A DNA stretch of 28,080 nucleotides, taken from the IMG/VR virus record IMGVR_UViG_3300022752_000305, positions 1 to 28,080 of that record, one strand, 5' to 3'. Positions within the stretch are counted from its first letter, which is position 1. Each line of letters starts with the position of its first letter. The notes under the pieces were generated by a model. It was not told the origin of the DNA and did no database searches. It was given only the letters and a program-made list of their open reading frames with translations. This document shows positions 19,540 to 28,080 of this stretch, one piece after another. The stretch comes from a virus. A program made the translations under genes and the position numbers.

Positions 19540-21685
19540 ACGCGACTATGGACTAAGATACATTGACCCAAACGGCTTGCCATCCGACGAGCCTTATAAC
19601 TCGGCGTGGGCGGTCGAAACTAAAGCGTTCATGACAAGCCAAAATCTTAAGGCGCTTTTTTTCTCAGAAGATTGGGTTTTCATCACAGTCGACGCTTTTG
19701 CGCAACCAATCTCTTTGCTGCCGATTCAAGTCGTTAGAAAAACAATCGAAAACGGACAAATGGTCGAAAAGACTGTCGACTTTCACCAAGTAAGTTCATT
19801 GCTGGAAAGTCCAAACAAATGGTCGGACGGCACAGAGTTAAAGTACTCGCTAGCTTGTGACTACGTGCTGGGTGGCAATGCGTTTGTGTATCACGCAAAA
19901 TCAAGTAAAGAAATTTACCACATTAGTTTTGACCGCGTGCAATATGACTTTGACCAACAACATTTGCCAAAATCCTATATTGTTTATCCGGATTCAGACG
20001 AAATTATCGTAGGGCTTAGCAAAGGCATGCAAATCAGCCTTGACGACATGGCCCATATTAGAAGACCTAATCCAAGCTCACCAATTTGGGGCATGAGTCC
20101 GTTTATCGCTGGACGTCGGTCGATTTTATTTAATCGCTATTCACAAGATTATTTGAACTCGTTTTATCTCAAAGGCGCAACGCCACAAGGCATTCTTGAA
20201 ATGGATCAGGCAGCCAATGAGCAATCGGTTTTGAGATTACTGCGCTCGTTTGAAATGGCTCACACCGGAAGACGCAATCAAAGACGCACTATGCTTTTGC
20301 CAAAGGGAGTAAAGTGGACACCGGCTGACCACAAGATAGCCGACCAGGGCATTGTTGACCTTGTGCGAATGAACCGCGAAACAATTCTTAATACCCTGCA
20401 CATTCCAAAACATGTTGTGTCGCTTCAAGAAGCTGGCTCGCTTGGCTCACAAGAGCACAAAATGTCTTTAAAATACTTCTGGCAAACCGCGCTTATTCCA
20501 ACAGCCAACGCCATTGCGTCTTCATTGACCAAGCATTTTAGAAAATGCGGCATGTTATCTGACGCTGAAACGCTTCAATTCGACCTTTCAAGCGTATCGT
20601 TTTTGCAAGATGACCTTATGGCGCAAGCAGAAATGGCTGCCGTATTGCTAAAGACTCATACGCTAAATGAAGTACGTTCTCAGGTTTTTGGACTGGCACC
20701 GCTCGATGGTGGAGATTTAACACCTGGTGCCGCGCAACCGTTGCCATTCAAACCGCTTCAGTTAAGCGAAGTAAAAGAACTTCAACCAAGCGCAACAATC
20801 GAACCACAACCCAAACCAGAACCAGTTCAAACAAAAGAAGTTGGAAGATATCAAGCGCAAGTAAAAGCAAACTATGAATCGGTTAGTAGTCATCTAAAAA
20901 CCGAACTTCCAAAGATGTATAAGTGGAGCTTAGACTTGTTTGCCGACCAAGCCAACGCGGCAGTCAAAACATTGAAAGTAAAAAAAGGCCTTAAGGCCAA
21001 TTTGCCTACGGTTTCCGAATATCGCAAGCGACTTAAAAAAGCTTTGTCAGAGTTGGAAGACCAGTACACAACAAAATACAACGAGATTTTATCATCCAGC
21101 ATGGACATCGGCTACGAGAATCAACTCAAACTGATTTTTGATAAAACTGCACGCGAAACGCTTGAGGTCGCAAAAGCAACCGACGCCAACGGACGCGCTC
21201 AAACGCTCTCGGCTCGTGGCATTGATACATTTGACAATGTGTCTAAAACATCAACCGATAAAATTATGAAAATTGTAAAAAAAGGCATCGAAGAAAATAT
21301 GTCAGTGGACGACGTCGCAAAAATGATTGCAGACGATTTTGGCGACCAGACTTCACGAGCAAACCTAATCGCCAGAACTGAAATGCTGACCGCTGTTTCT
21401 ATCGGATCTGCCTCAATGATGAATCTAGCCGCTAAAGCAATTCCAGATTTGCAAAAAGCTTGGGTTACGGCTCAAGATGATAGAGTCAGAGAATCACACA
21501 GAGCAGTGAACGGCGAAATTCGAAAACACGATGAAGAATTTAGCAATGGTTTAATGTATCCTTCAGATCCAAACGGCGAACCGAGCGAAACAATCGCATG
21601 TCGGTGCGTCTTGGTTACACTTGCGCCAGAGGATATGGCAGAATACGAGCAAGAACTCCAAACATTAGCTGAGGAAGCGCCATGA
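19478..21685 (+). CDS. Portal protein fused to MuF-type minor head domain
   Basis: A 735-residue protein. Residues 40-410 read as an HK97-type portal (LLPIQVVRKT, LKYSLACDYVLGGNAFVYH, RRPNPSSPIWGMSPFIAG, RRTMLLPKGVKWTP, LVRMNRETILNTLHIP), the dodecameric ring for DNA entry. After a Pro/Glu linker (about 420-455) and a helical section comes a MuF / SPP1 gp7 domain: LIARTEMLTA (near 632), WVTAQDDRVRESHRAVNGE, and IACRC (near 708). Usually these are two adjacent genes, so this is a fusion. ATG 19478 has GAGGAACAGGAAC upstream and makes a 62-base overlap with the CsrA-like gene. Overlaps the protease gene by 4 bases. Confidence 0.92.
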   Translation: MQRSKVQLSSDVRQKKNRKNKRDYGLRYIDPNGLPSDEPYNSAWAVETKAFMTSQNLKALFFSEDWVFITVDAFAQPISLLPIQVVRKTIENGQMVEKTVDFHQVSSLLESPNKWSDGTELKYSLACDYVLGGNAFVYHAKSSKEIYHISFDRVQYDFDQQHLPKSYIVYPDSDEIIVGLSKGMQISLDDMAHIRRPNPSSPIWGMSPFIAGRRSILFNRYSQDYLNSFYLKGATPQGILEMDQAANEQSVLRLLRSFEMAHTGRRNQRRTMLLPKGVKWTPADHKIADQGIVDLVRMNRETILNTLHIPKHVVSLQEAGSLGSQEHKMSLKYFWQTALIPTANAIASSLTKHFRKCGMLSDAETLQFDLSSVSFLQDDLMAQAEMAAVLLKTHTLNEVRSQVFGLAPLDGGDLTPGAAQPLPFKPLQLSEVKELQPSATIEPQPKPEPVQTKEVGRYQAQVKANYESVSSHLKTELPKMYKWSLDLFADQANAAVKTLKVKKGLKANLPTVSEYRKRLKKALSELEDQYTTKYNEILSSSMDIGYENQLKLIFDKTARETLEVAKATDANGRAQTLSARGIDTFDNVSKTSTDKIMKIVKKGIEENMSVDDVAKMIADDFGDQTSRANLIARTEMLTAVSIGSASMMNLAAKAIPDLQKAWVTAQDDRVRESHRAVNGEIRKHDEEFSNGLMYPSDPNGEPSETIACRCVLVTLAPEDMAEYEQELQTLAEEAP

Positions 21686-22974
21686 AATTTTTACGATTCA
21701 AAGCATTGGGCGACAAGCCATCGCCAGATTCAATCACTATTGAAGGCTATGCAAACAAGTTTTTTGTCGACGCTTATAAAGAACGCATGGATCCAATGAG
21801 CGTCAAACTTGACCGCTTTAAACAAAACCCGATTCTTCTTTTCAATCATGACATGATGTATCCTGTCGGGAAAGTGACTTTTGTCGAACCGCGTGAAGAC
21901 GGTCTTTTTGTTCGTGCATGTGTTTCTGCTTCAGAAAATGAAAAAGTTTCTTTTGTGAGAGATTTGGTCGAAGATGGAACACTTTGCACATTTTCTGTAA
22001 GATTTGCAGATGAAACCGTAGTTGAAGACCCTGAAGTCCAGGGTGGAAAACTTATTAAAGATTGGGAACTTCAGGAGGTATCAATCGTGTCAATTCCAGC
22101 ACAGCCAGATTCAACGTTTTCGCTTTCACAAGTTAAGTCGCTAAAAGATTTGCGCGCAATGGCATTAAAAGCCAAAGGCGCCATGGTCGCTAAGCTTGCG
22201 GTTGATGCCATTAGTAAACTCGAAGAAGCTGGCGAGAAAAAAGAAGACTTGCTGCAAAAATTGTCGGACGCTAGCGGCGAAGAACCAGGCGCATTGGCAG
22301 AAGTGTTGGCTGGTAATGTCACTCCAGTTCCGGAACCAATGCTAGCTGCAATTGTGCAAGTACTTGGCGTTGAACAGCAAGCTTTAAATGAAGCAAACTC
22401 GGCTGACGTTGCTGCACAAAAAGCAATGGAAGCAGAACCGGCAAAAGAAAAAGAAGAAAAAGCCGAATATCCGAAGTTGTCTCAAGCTGTTCAAGAATGC
22501 GTATCTAAAAAAATTCCTAAGCTGATCTCTGAAGGCAAACCACAAGAACAAGCTGTTGCAATCGCGATTTCCATGTGCTCCAAAGAAAAAGGCTGCGCTG
22601 AGTTTGTGCCAAGTCCTGAAATGATGGAAAAATGGCTGGTTGAATGTGATAATCTGAAACAAGCCGAACAACAAGGACAATCAAAAGAAACCGTAGCAGT
22701 TCCTAGCGAGGTTGAAGGAATGAACGACAACGCACATTTAATGCTCATGAAGTCGCAGCTAGAACTTCTTGGCGCAATTTCTGTCAAACTTGACGCGCTA
22801 AAAGACGCAGTGTTGCAACTGCAAAAACAGGAAATTGTGGAAGAAGAAGTAGAAATGCCTGAAGCTCCAGAAGCTGAAGTTGAAGTTGAAATGGAAGTGG
22901 CTCCAGAAGTTGAAAAAGCGATGAAGTCGATTCTCGACGAATACGAAGCAAAGTTGAAAGCCTTACTCTCTTGA
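21682..22974 (+). CDS. HK97-type prohead protease with long scaffold-like tail
   Basis: A 430-residue protein. Residues 15-145 form the prohead protease: ITIEGYANKF, LLFNHDMMYPVGKV with catalytic H56, CTFSVRF with catalytic S105, and WELQEVSIVSIPAQP. The protease cuts scaffold and capsid ends during head maturation. The next 290 residues are acidic and helical, as in a scaffold, and contain a small domain (AVQECVSKKIPKLISEGKPQEQAVAIAISMC, near 275-306) that recurs in phage head proteins. The C-terminus (KDAVLQLQKQEIVEEEVEMPEAPEAEV) is strongly acidic. A protease with its own scaffold would replace a separate scaffold gene, and none is seen before the capsid gene. Confidence 0.9.
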   Translation: MKFLRFKALGDKPSPDSITIEGYANKFFVDAYKERMDPMSVKLDRFKQNPILLFNHDMMYPVGKVTFVEPREDGLFVRACVSASENEKVSFVRDLVEDGTLCTFSVRFADETVVEDPEVQGGKLIKDWELQEVSIVSIPAQPDSTFSLSQVKSLKDLRAMALKAKGAMVAKLAVDAISKLEEAGEKKEDLLQKLSDASGEEPGALAEVLAGNVTPVPEPMLAAIVQVLGVEQQALNEANSADVAAQKAMEAEPAKEKEEKAEYPKLSQAVQECVSKKIPKLISEGKPQEQAVAIAISMCSKEKGCAEFVPSPEMMEKWLVECDNLKQAEQQGQSKETVAVPSEVEGMNDNAHLMLMKSQLELLGAISVKLDALKDAVLQLQKQEIVEEEVEMPEAPEAEVEVEMEVAPEVEKAMKSILDEYEAKLKALLS

Positions 22975-22986
22975 ATTTTTTAAAGT

Positions 22987-23034
22987 TATGATACAGTGTT
23001 TTTTGGTGGCTCAATGATTGAGCAAATAAACTAG
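22987..23034 (+). promoter_or_regulatory. Leader region of the capsid gene
   Basis: TATGAT at 22987-22992 could be a -10 box but lacks a convincing -35. It is followed by a perfect GCTCAAT-g-ATTGAGC palindrome (23009-23023) and AAATAAACTAG (23024-23034), part of an element shared with 3114-3144. Confidence 0.35.
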
Positions 23035-23057
23035 GCGGCAAGTCAGCCGCATTTTTT
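23035..23057 (+). terminator. Terminator-like hairpin directly before the capsid gene
   Basis: GCGGC pairs with GCCGC (23035-23039 with 23046-23050), loop AAGTCA, then ATTTTTT, and right after this the GGGGGT ribosome binding site of the capsid gene. It can stop incoming transcription from the protease gene or serve as a protective 5' hairpin. Confidence 0.6.
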
Positions 23058-23066
23058 GGGGGTATT

Positions 23067-24446
23067 ATGTCTGACATGAAGGAACGGCTGGCTGCGTTTG
23101 AAACAAAAGTCCAGTCAGCTCTCGGTGAAATTGAAAAAGCAAAGTCGGCTAACATTGTTGGTGGCGCTACTAGCTTCAGCAATCGTAGCAACAGCGACGA
23201 GCAAAAACTTCTTAGTTCTTTTGGCGTTTCGAACGTTAAGAGTTTGATTGAAGTAAACACTGCGCATCCTCGTTTTGCTCACATCAACGAAAACACTAAG
23301 TCCGCTGTTCTTCAGTTGAAGAAAGACATGGATATCGCGCGCATGCAAGCGCAGATTTTCAACGGCGAAGCACTTGACCGTGACGACGAGCGCGTTGCAC
23401 ACGTTAAGGGCGTTCTCGAAACTCCTTTTGCTCGAATGGTTGACCTCAAGGCTCGCTTGAAGTCCTTTGGTTCGACAACCGCCGGCGCTGGTGATGAATG
23501 GGTTCCGACCGCTATTTCGGCTAGTTTTATTGAAGAGAAAGAGTTGGAACGCAAGCTGGCCGGAGCCTTCAAGGAAATCCCGCTTTCAACAAACCCTTTC
23601 CAGCTTCCTGTTCAACAGGGCGTGACAAAGGCTCGTTTGATTTCTGAAGCAGCAGCTGCAACTGATGCAAATTTCTCGACTGAAAAAATCCAGTTCGACG
23701 CCAAGAAGTTGGTTGAATACTATTTGCTTCCTGAAGAACTCAACGAAGACAGCGCACCTGCGATTCTTGAACTCGCTCGCGGCGAAGTTCTTCAAGCGCA
23801 AATTCGTGCAGTTGAAGACGCAATCGTAAACGGCGACGACACCGGCACGCACATGGACTCTGACGTTACCTCTTCCGCTTCGAACCAAAAAGCGTGGAAA
23901 GGTCTTCGCAAACTTGCTCTCGCAGCAAGCTCGACAACTTCTTTTTCCGGTGCTGGCATTACTAAAGCTGGTCTTGACGCTATGCGCAAACAAATGGGCA
24001 AATATGGTACAAATCCAAAAGAACTCGTTTGGGTTGTTGGCCCTTCTGCTTATGCACAGATGCTCAACATCGACGAAGTTGCGACACTTGAGAAGTTCGG
24101 CCCTCAAGCTACGATTCTCACTGGCGCTCTCGCAGTGTTCCGTGGAATTCCAATCGTGGTGAGCGAATTCGTGCGCGAAAATCTGAACGCTTCCGGCGTT
24201 TATGACGGCACAACTACCAACCGCACTGTGTGTCATTTGGCTAACATTCGCCGATTCTACTTAGGACTTCGCCGTCCAATCCGCGTTAAGGTTCAACAAG
24301 ACGCGCGTGCTGAATATGATCGTTGGCAACTTGTTTCGTATCAGCGCCTCGATTTCAAAGGACACTTGCAGTCCGGCGGAACTTACGCTTCGGGCGCGAC
24401 ATCGGCAGAACGCAGCTCGGTTCTTGGTATCAACATTCTCGCTTGA
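23067..24446 (+). CDS. Major capsid protein, HK97 fold
   Basis: A 459-residue capsid protein. Residues 1-125 are helical and charged (MKERLAAFETKVQSALGEIEKAKS), probably the delta domain removed by the protease. The rest is the HK97 fold: GDEWVPTAISASFIEEKELERKLAGAF, EYYLLPEELNEDSA (E-loop and spine helix region), LVWVVGPSAYAQML, TLEKFGPQATILTGALAVFRGIPIVVSEF and the P-domain end RRFYLGLRRPIRVKVQQDARAEYDRWQLVSYQRLDF. It forms the icosahedral shell. Its codons look more biased than in neighbouring genes, as expected for the most abundant protein. It is flanked by terminator hairpins, so it is likely transcribed as its own unit. Confidence 0.93.
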   Translation: MSDMKERLAAFETKVQSALGEIEKAKSANIVGGATSFSNRSNSDEQKLLSSFGVSNVKSLIEVNTAHPRFAHINENTKSAVLQLKKDMDIARMQAQIFNGEALDRDDERVAHVKGVLETPFARMVDLKARLKSFGSTTAGAGDEWVPTAISASFIEEKELERKLAGAFKEIPLSTNPFQLPVQQGVTKARLISEAAAATDANFSTEKIQFDAKKLVEYYLLPEELNEDSAPAILELARGEVLQAQIRAVEDAIVNGDDTGTHMDSDVTSSASNQKAWKGLRKLALAASSTTSFSGAGITKAGLDAMRKQMGKYGTNPKELVWVVGPSAYAQMLNIDEVATLEKFGPQATILTGALAVFRGIPIVVSEFVRENLNASGVYDGTTTNRTVCHLANIRRFYLGLRRPIRVKVQQDARAEYDRWQLVSYQRLDFKGHLQSGGTYASGATSAERSSVLGINILA

Positions 24447-24468
24447 TAATCTCAAGCAGTGTATGATG

Positions 24469-24497
24469 GGAGCAGCTTCCGAGCTGCTCTTTTTTTT
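24469..24497 (+). terminator. Strong terminator after the capsid gene
   Basis: GAGCAGC/GCTGCTC form a seven-bp stem (24470-24476 with 24483-24489), loop TTCCGA, then eight T. Confidence 0.9.
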
Positions 24498-24525
24498 GCT
24501 TTCAGGCGATAGCGAGGGTTAGCAA

Positions 24526-25773
24526 ATGCCAATAATTGACTTGCCACAAGTGCAAATCAAAGAATTCCAAACAAAAGAAGTCTTCCCGCTTCAAACTTTG
24601 TCGCCTGGAACTTATCACGTTCAATTGCAAATCGAAGGCAACAGCGTTCTTTCGTCTTTGCTTGTGACTAATGTTTCAGCAAGTTCTGCTATCGAGGTGA
24701 ATTATTTTCAAACAACGACAGGCAATGAAGGTAACGAAAGAAGTGAATTAAATAGTCACACGCTTAAGACATCGGCATCGTTACAAGCAGAAACGATAAC
24801 AGTTTCCAAAGTCCATCTGAAGCCAGTCTGCGAAGTGATTATCACCGGTGGTTCAATAACATTCGGCATTATGGCAACAGTCGTCAGTGCATTCACAACC
24901 GACATCGAAGCAAGTTTGGTTGTTGACGACAAAGTAAAAACAGGAGCAGAACGCGGCCTGCCTGTTATGTTGCTTGACGAAGCTGACAATAAAATAAAAT
25001 TTTTGCGAGCCGACAACGGAAGATTGGCGGTTTTTCAAAACGACGGAACACCACTACACTTAATAGCCAGCGATTCATTAACAGTCGGCCAAACCAAATT
25101 GATTTTGACTCACGACTGCGCGTTAAGTTCTTTAAAAATTTCGCAAATTACCGCTAGCTCATTTGGCACAATGAAAATAGATCTAGCGGTTGATGGAAAC
25201 ACGATTTCCACAATTCGCACAAATGAACAGCAATCAACAACCGATGTGAATTTTTATCCTTACCATGAAGTAGAATTAACCGGAATTGTAACCGTTACGG
25301 CCCAGCGTTTGGCTGGCAATGGAACTGGTTTCGATATTGTTGACGTGCACCTAAGTGGATTTGAATACGGAGAGGCTACGGACATGGTCGCTATTACTAA
25401 GCTGGTTCTAAACAACACAGGCTCTCTGATTTTGGCGTTCAAGGCCGTTGCTTGGCTTGATGATAATTCAATTGTACTAGCTGACGCGGACGTGGTTGGC
25501 ATCACGGATTTTGCAGGCGTGACAGTTTCAAGCATAACAAATGGCTCTTATGGTAAAATTTTGAAAATGGGAGAACTTCCGAATGCGCTTGCTGGACTTG
25601 GAGCAATCGCAGGACAGCCGGTTTATTTAGGAACAACGCCGGGTGAGTTGACACTAACACCGCCGACGATCGGAGCAATTTTGCGAATTGGTTTTGCCGA
25701 ACCACCAAGCGGATCTGTTAGCGGTGACGCAACTTCGCTGTTTATCAATCCTCAACTTATTTCTGAACTGTAA
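24526..25773 (+). CDS. Virion structural protein, unknown class
   Basis: A 415-residue beta-rich protein without Cys-metal motifs. Two similar halves of Thr/Ser/Val-rich strands (FPLQTLSPGTYHVQLQIEGNSVL; TVGQTKLILTHDCALSSLKISQ) suggest jelly-roll or immunoglobulin-like domains. The end (GQPVYLGTTPGELTLTPP, ILRIGFAEPPS, SLFINPQLISEL) resembles repeats found in phage fibre or spike proteins. Position between capsid and fibre genes suggests a head decoration, neck or fibre-base protein. GAGG lies about eight bases before ATG. Confidence 0.7.
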   Translation: MPIIDLPQVQIKEFQTKEVFPLQTLSPGTYHVQLQIEGNSVLSSLLVTNVSASSAIEVNYFQTTTGNEGNERSELNSHTLKTSASLQAETITVSKVHLKPVCEVIITGGSITFGIMATVVSAFTTDIEASLVVDDKVKTGAERGLPVMLLDEADNKIKFLRADNGRLAVFQNDGTPLHLIASDSLTVGQTKLILTHDCALSSLKISQITASSFGTMKIDLAVDGNTISTIRTNEQQSTTDVNFYPYHEVELTGIVTVTAQRLAGNGTGFDIVDVHLSGFEYGEATDMVAITKLVLNNTGSLILAFKAVAWLDDNSIVLADADVVGITDFAGVTVSSITNGSYGKILKMGELPNALAGLGAIAGQPVYLGTTPGELTLTPPTIGAILRIGFAEPPSGSVSGDATSLFINPQLISEL

Positions 25774-25783
25774 GAGGTAAACC

Positions 25784-27739
25784 ATGGCGGCAGTCAATTA
25801 TCAAATCATTATCTGGGACGGAACGACACAACGTCGGATTGATTCCCAAACAGCCGAAATTATTTTCAGCAAAATTGCTAGTGGAGTTTACACCGACCTT
25901 GCCCAGGCGCTTACAGATGAAATTGGTGACCGCGAGCAGGGTGATATTGATACGCTGGCTGCAGCAAACGCTTACGCAGACAGTTTAATTGGTGGAACCT
26001 TCTTAGTAAGCGGCGAAGTTGTTGACGCTGACCTTTCGCCAACGGCCAATATTTCGGATACCAAACTTGCCACGATTTCAACTGCTGGCAAGGTGAGTAA
26101 TTCAGCAACCACGGCAACGAGTTCTGACACGGCGAATGCCATTGTTGCGCGTGATGCTTCTGGAAACTTTTCGGCAGGCACGATTACTGCAACTCTCAGT
26201 GGCAATGCGTCCACAGCTACAAGCGCTACGTCGTTTACTGGTTCGTTGTCAGGAGATGTTACAGGTACCCAATCTTCAACGGCTATTTCAGACACAACGG
26301 TAACTGGCAAGCTCATTACCGGATTTTCAAGCGGAGCTGGTGCCGTAGCGGCCACTGATACGATTCTTCAAGCGATTAACAAACTTGATGGAAACGTTGG
26401 AACCAAGGAACCAGCGATTACCACATTGGCAGCTTCTAAGGGCGGATTAGCCACAGATGCCAGTGCGTTTACTGGAGTTGTTAAGGCTTCAAGCGGAACG
26501 TTCAGTGCTTCGACAATTACAAATTCCGACATTAGTGCGACAGCGGCTATTGCCGACACAAAACTTGATACCATTTCAACCGCTGGCAAGGTAAGCAATT
26601 CAGCTACTACTGCTACAAGTTCAAATACTGCAAGCACAATTGTGGCTAGGGACGCTAGCGGTAATTTTTCCGCCGGAACAATTACAGCAAATCTTACTGG
26701 TAACGTATCTGGGAGTGCGGCATCTTTCACGGGCTCGCTTTCAGGTGACGTAACTGGAACTCAAAGTTCTACAGCGATTTCTGATTCAACCGTTACTGGC
26801 AAACTTATTACTGGCTTTTCCAGTGGCGCCGGAACAGTGGCTGGAACTGATACGATTTTGCAGGCTATCAATAAACTTGATGGAAACATCGGCACCAAAG
26901 AACCCGCCATCACAACACTTGCCGCCTCCAAGGGTGGACTTGCCACTAATGCAAGCGCGTTCACTGGCGTGGTTAAAGCTTCCAGTGGCGTATTTAGTGC
27001 GGCCACTGTAGTTGATGCAGATGTGTCCGCTACCGCTGCAATTGGGCGTTCCAAAATTGCATCTGGAACCGCAAGCCATGTGATTATTAACAATGGTTCA
27101 GGTGTGCTATCAAGCGAACAGTATCTTGATAAGACTCGTGGCGGTACTGGAATCACTTCAACCGCAACATTTCCTTCAAGCGGCGTGATTGTTACTGAAG
27201 CTGGAACTTCAACGCTCACCAATAAAACTGTAACAAGTGTTGTAGTTTCAGATTACGAAGACCTGACTCACATTTCAACTCCAGCAAGTCCGTCCGCCGG
27301 AGCGCTTCGATTTTACGCAAAAAGTGATAACAAACTTTATGTCAAAGATTCAGGTGGAACCGAAACACAAATCGGAGCTGGTGGTGGTGGTTCGCCGACT
27401 TATACAGAATTATTGTTGTCATCTTCCGCAACTCAAACAGTACTTGATGTTTCGAGTTTGCTTGTTGGTGAGATTTCAGGTTATTTTAAAATTTATGATA
27501 GCGTGACTCCATACACGCATTATTTTTATTTCCAATTACAATTCTCGGTACAGGATTACAATCCGCCATTGTTTCCTGGAACGTGGTATTGGTCTTATCA
27601 ACAGATGCCGCAACTGAATCATGTCACTTATAGTAGTTATGAATGGTACTTTACGATAACGAGTGCTGGTTTACTTAGAATAACGAGTCCAAATTATGGC
27701 GGATTGGATTCGAGACTTTATTGGAAATTAAATTCTTAA
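25784..27739 (+). CDS. Tail fibre protein with long internal repeats
   Basis: A 651-residue fibre. The N-terminal 75 residues (NYQIIIWDGTTQRRIDSQTAE) may attach to the virion. Then come two near-identical repeats of about 165 residues and the start of a third: ATISTAGKVSNSATTATSS, IVARDASGNFSAGTIT, FTGSLSGDVTGTQSSTAIS, GKLITGFSSGAG, TDTILQAINKLDGN, and KGGLAT-x-ASAFTGVVKASSG. Low-complexity Ala/Ser/Thr/Gly repeats of this type form long trimeric shafts. Near residues 477-531 it shares the LTNKT ... LYVKD module with the 24-2783 fibre. The last 100 residues are rich in Tyr and Trp and may bind the receptor. AGAGGT lies five bases before ATG. Confidence 0.85.
   Translation: MAAVNYQIIIWDGTTQRRIDSQTAEIIFSKIASGVYTDLAQALTDEIGDREQGDIDTLAAANAYADSLIGGTFLVSGEVVDADLSPTANISDTKLATISTAGKVSNSATTATSSDTANAIVARDASGNFSAGTITATLSGNASTATSATSFTGSLSGDVTGTQSSTAISDTTVTGKLITGFSSGAGAVAATDTILQAINKLDGNVGTKEPAITTLAASKGGLATDASAFTGVVKASSGTFSASTITNSDISATAAIADTKLDTISTAGKVSNSATTATSSNTASTIVARDASGNFSAGTITANLTGNVSGSAASFTGSLSGDVTGTQSSTAISDSTVTGKLITGFSSGAGTVAGTDTILQAINKLDGNIGTKEPAITTLAASKGGLATNASAFTGVVKASSGVFSAATVVDADVSATAAIGRSKIASGTASHVIINNGSGVLSSEQYLDKTRGGTGITSTATFPSSGVIVTEAGTSTLTNKTVTSVVVSDYEDLTHISTPASPSAGALRFYAKSDNKLYVKDSGGTETQIGAGGGGSPTYTELLLSSSATQTVLDVSSLLVGEISGYFKIYDSVTPYTHYFYFQLQFSVQDYNPPLFPGTWYWSYQQMPQLNHVTYSSYEWYFTITSAGLLRITSPNYGGLDSRLYWKLNS
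26018..27007 (+). repeat. Two tandem fibre repeats of 498 and 492 bp
   Basis: Copies 26018-26515 and 26516-27007, with a third start at 27008 (VVDADVSATAAI). The encoded residues are almost the same (for instance TISTAGKVSNSATTATSS in both), but most third codon positions differ. Confidence 0.85.
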
Positions 27740-27752
27740 TTTTGGAGTAATT

Positions 27753-28080
27753 ATGCCAAAAACTTTGCTCATGCCGTCGGGACAAATACATGCTAGCTTT
27801 AGTAGTTCAGCGACGAGCCAAGCACTTACATCTAATCCGATGGATTATGTTGTGAGTACAAGAACTAGCACTGTGACTCTTACAACAAGCGGAACAGCTC
27901 AAAATGCCGTATCCTCTCCTCTTTCGCTCAGTTCTGGATTGTGGGCTGTATTTTTACACGTTTGGTTTAACCAGAATTCGTCTAGCTGGACGAAAATTGA
28001 ATGCAACATCAACACAACATCTACAGCGTCTACAATTACAATTGATTCAGATTACTCTAATTATTGCGTGCGTACCATTG
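27753..28080 (+). CDS. Tail structural protein, cut by the window end
   Basis: The first 109 residues of a protein that runs past the window. Ser/Thr-rich beta sequence (SFSSSATSQALTSNP, VVSTRTSTVTLTTSGTAQNAV, LSLSSGLWAVFLHVWFNQ) resembles the C-terminal beta domain of the 24-2783 fibre (SMSLSLTAGTWLIFASSQ), so it probably belongs to the same fibre or spike structure. GGAG lies five bases before ATG, 13 bases after the preceding fibre gene. Confidence 0.75.
   Translation, partial: MPKTLLMPSGQIHASFSSSATSQALTSNPMDYVVSTRTSTVTLTTSGTAQNAVSSPLSLSSGLWAVFLHVWFNQNSSSWTKIECNINTTSTASTITIDSDYSNYCVRTI

Noticed and set aside
23586-24236. Leftward 216-codon frame inside the capsid gene
   Set aside because: Cys/Arg-rich antisense shadow caused by the codon bias of the capsid gene.
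26018-27007. Diversity-generating retroelement target in the fibre
   Set aside because: No reverse transcriptase or template repeat in the window, and differences are synonymous rather than at adenines.

Overview
The window is a piece of a double-stranded DNA tailed phage genome (Caudoviricetes). It carries an HK97-type head module: large terminase, portal, prohead protease and major capsid protein. It also has an amidase endolysin, a phage recombination set and long beta-rich tail-fibre proteins. Genes are tightly packed, many overlap by 4 bp (ATGA), and no tRNA, integrase or lysogeny repressor is recognisable, so a virulent or plasmid-like lifestyle is more likely than a classic integrating prophage. 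The host cannot be named. The fibre modules, the CsrA-like protein and the Lar-like protein would fit a proteobacterial or related Gram-negative host, but that is weak evidence. The tail tube, tape measure and DNA polymerase genes are not in the window.

Layout. 24-2783: large tail-fibre or receptor-binding protein. 2780-5424: lysis region with small membrane proteins around an amidase, plus a leftward RusA-type resolvase. 5616-8277: rightward run of small accessory genes of unknown function with strong ribosome binding sites, ending in a zinc-ribbon/HNH-like DNA-binding protein and a terminator. 8279-11181: leftward recombination operon (Lar-like, HNH, SSB, small unknown, PD-(D/E)XK exonuclease, ERF annealing protein). 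11182-12037: an 856-base gene-free region with overlapping divergent promoters, a candidate large structured RNA of about 600 nt and a terminator. 12038-14226: rightward unknown gene, a G/T-rich repeat region, a metallophosphoesterase and two small genes. 14279-16766: DNA modification cassette (D12-class adenine methylase, ParB-like protein, second methylase-like protein with a Leu-Gln minisatellite). 17142-24446: packaging and head genes, including a CsrA-like protein between the terminase and a portal-MuF fusion. 24526-28080: structural proteins and fibres, the last one cut by the window end.

How the parts fit. ERF, the PD-(D/E)XK nuclease, SSB and RusA form a coherent recombination system. 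The two methylases, the ParB-like protein and the Lar-like protein look like a kit against host restriction. The head genes have their own expression control: the capsid gene sits between a terminator-like hairpin in its leader and a strong terminator after it. The points most worth a second look are the large structured RNA, the phage CsrA-like protein, the G/T-rich repeats, the in-frame Leu-Gln repeat of the second methylase, and tail-fibre repeats that keep their amino acids while their codons have diverged.
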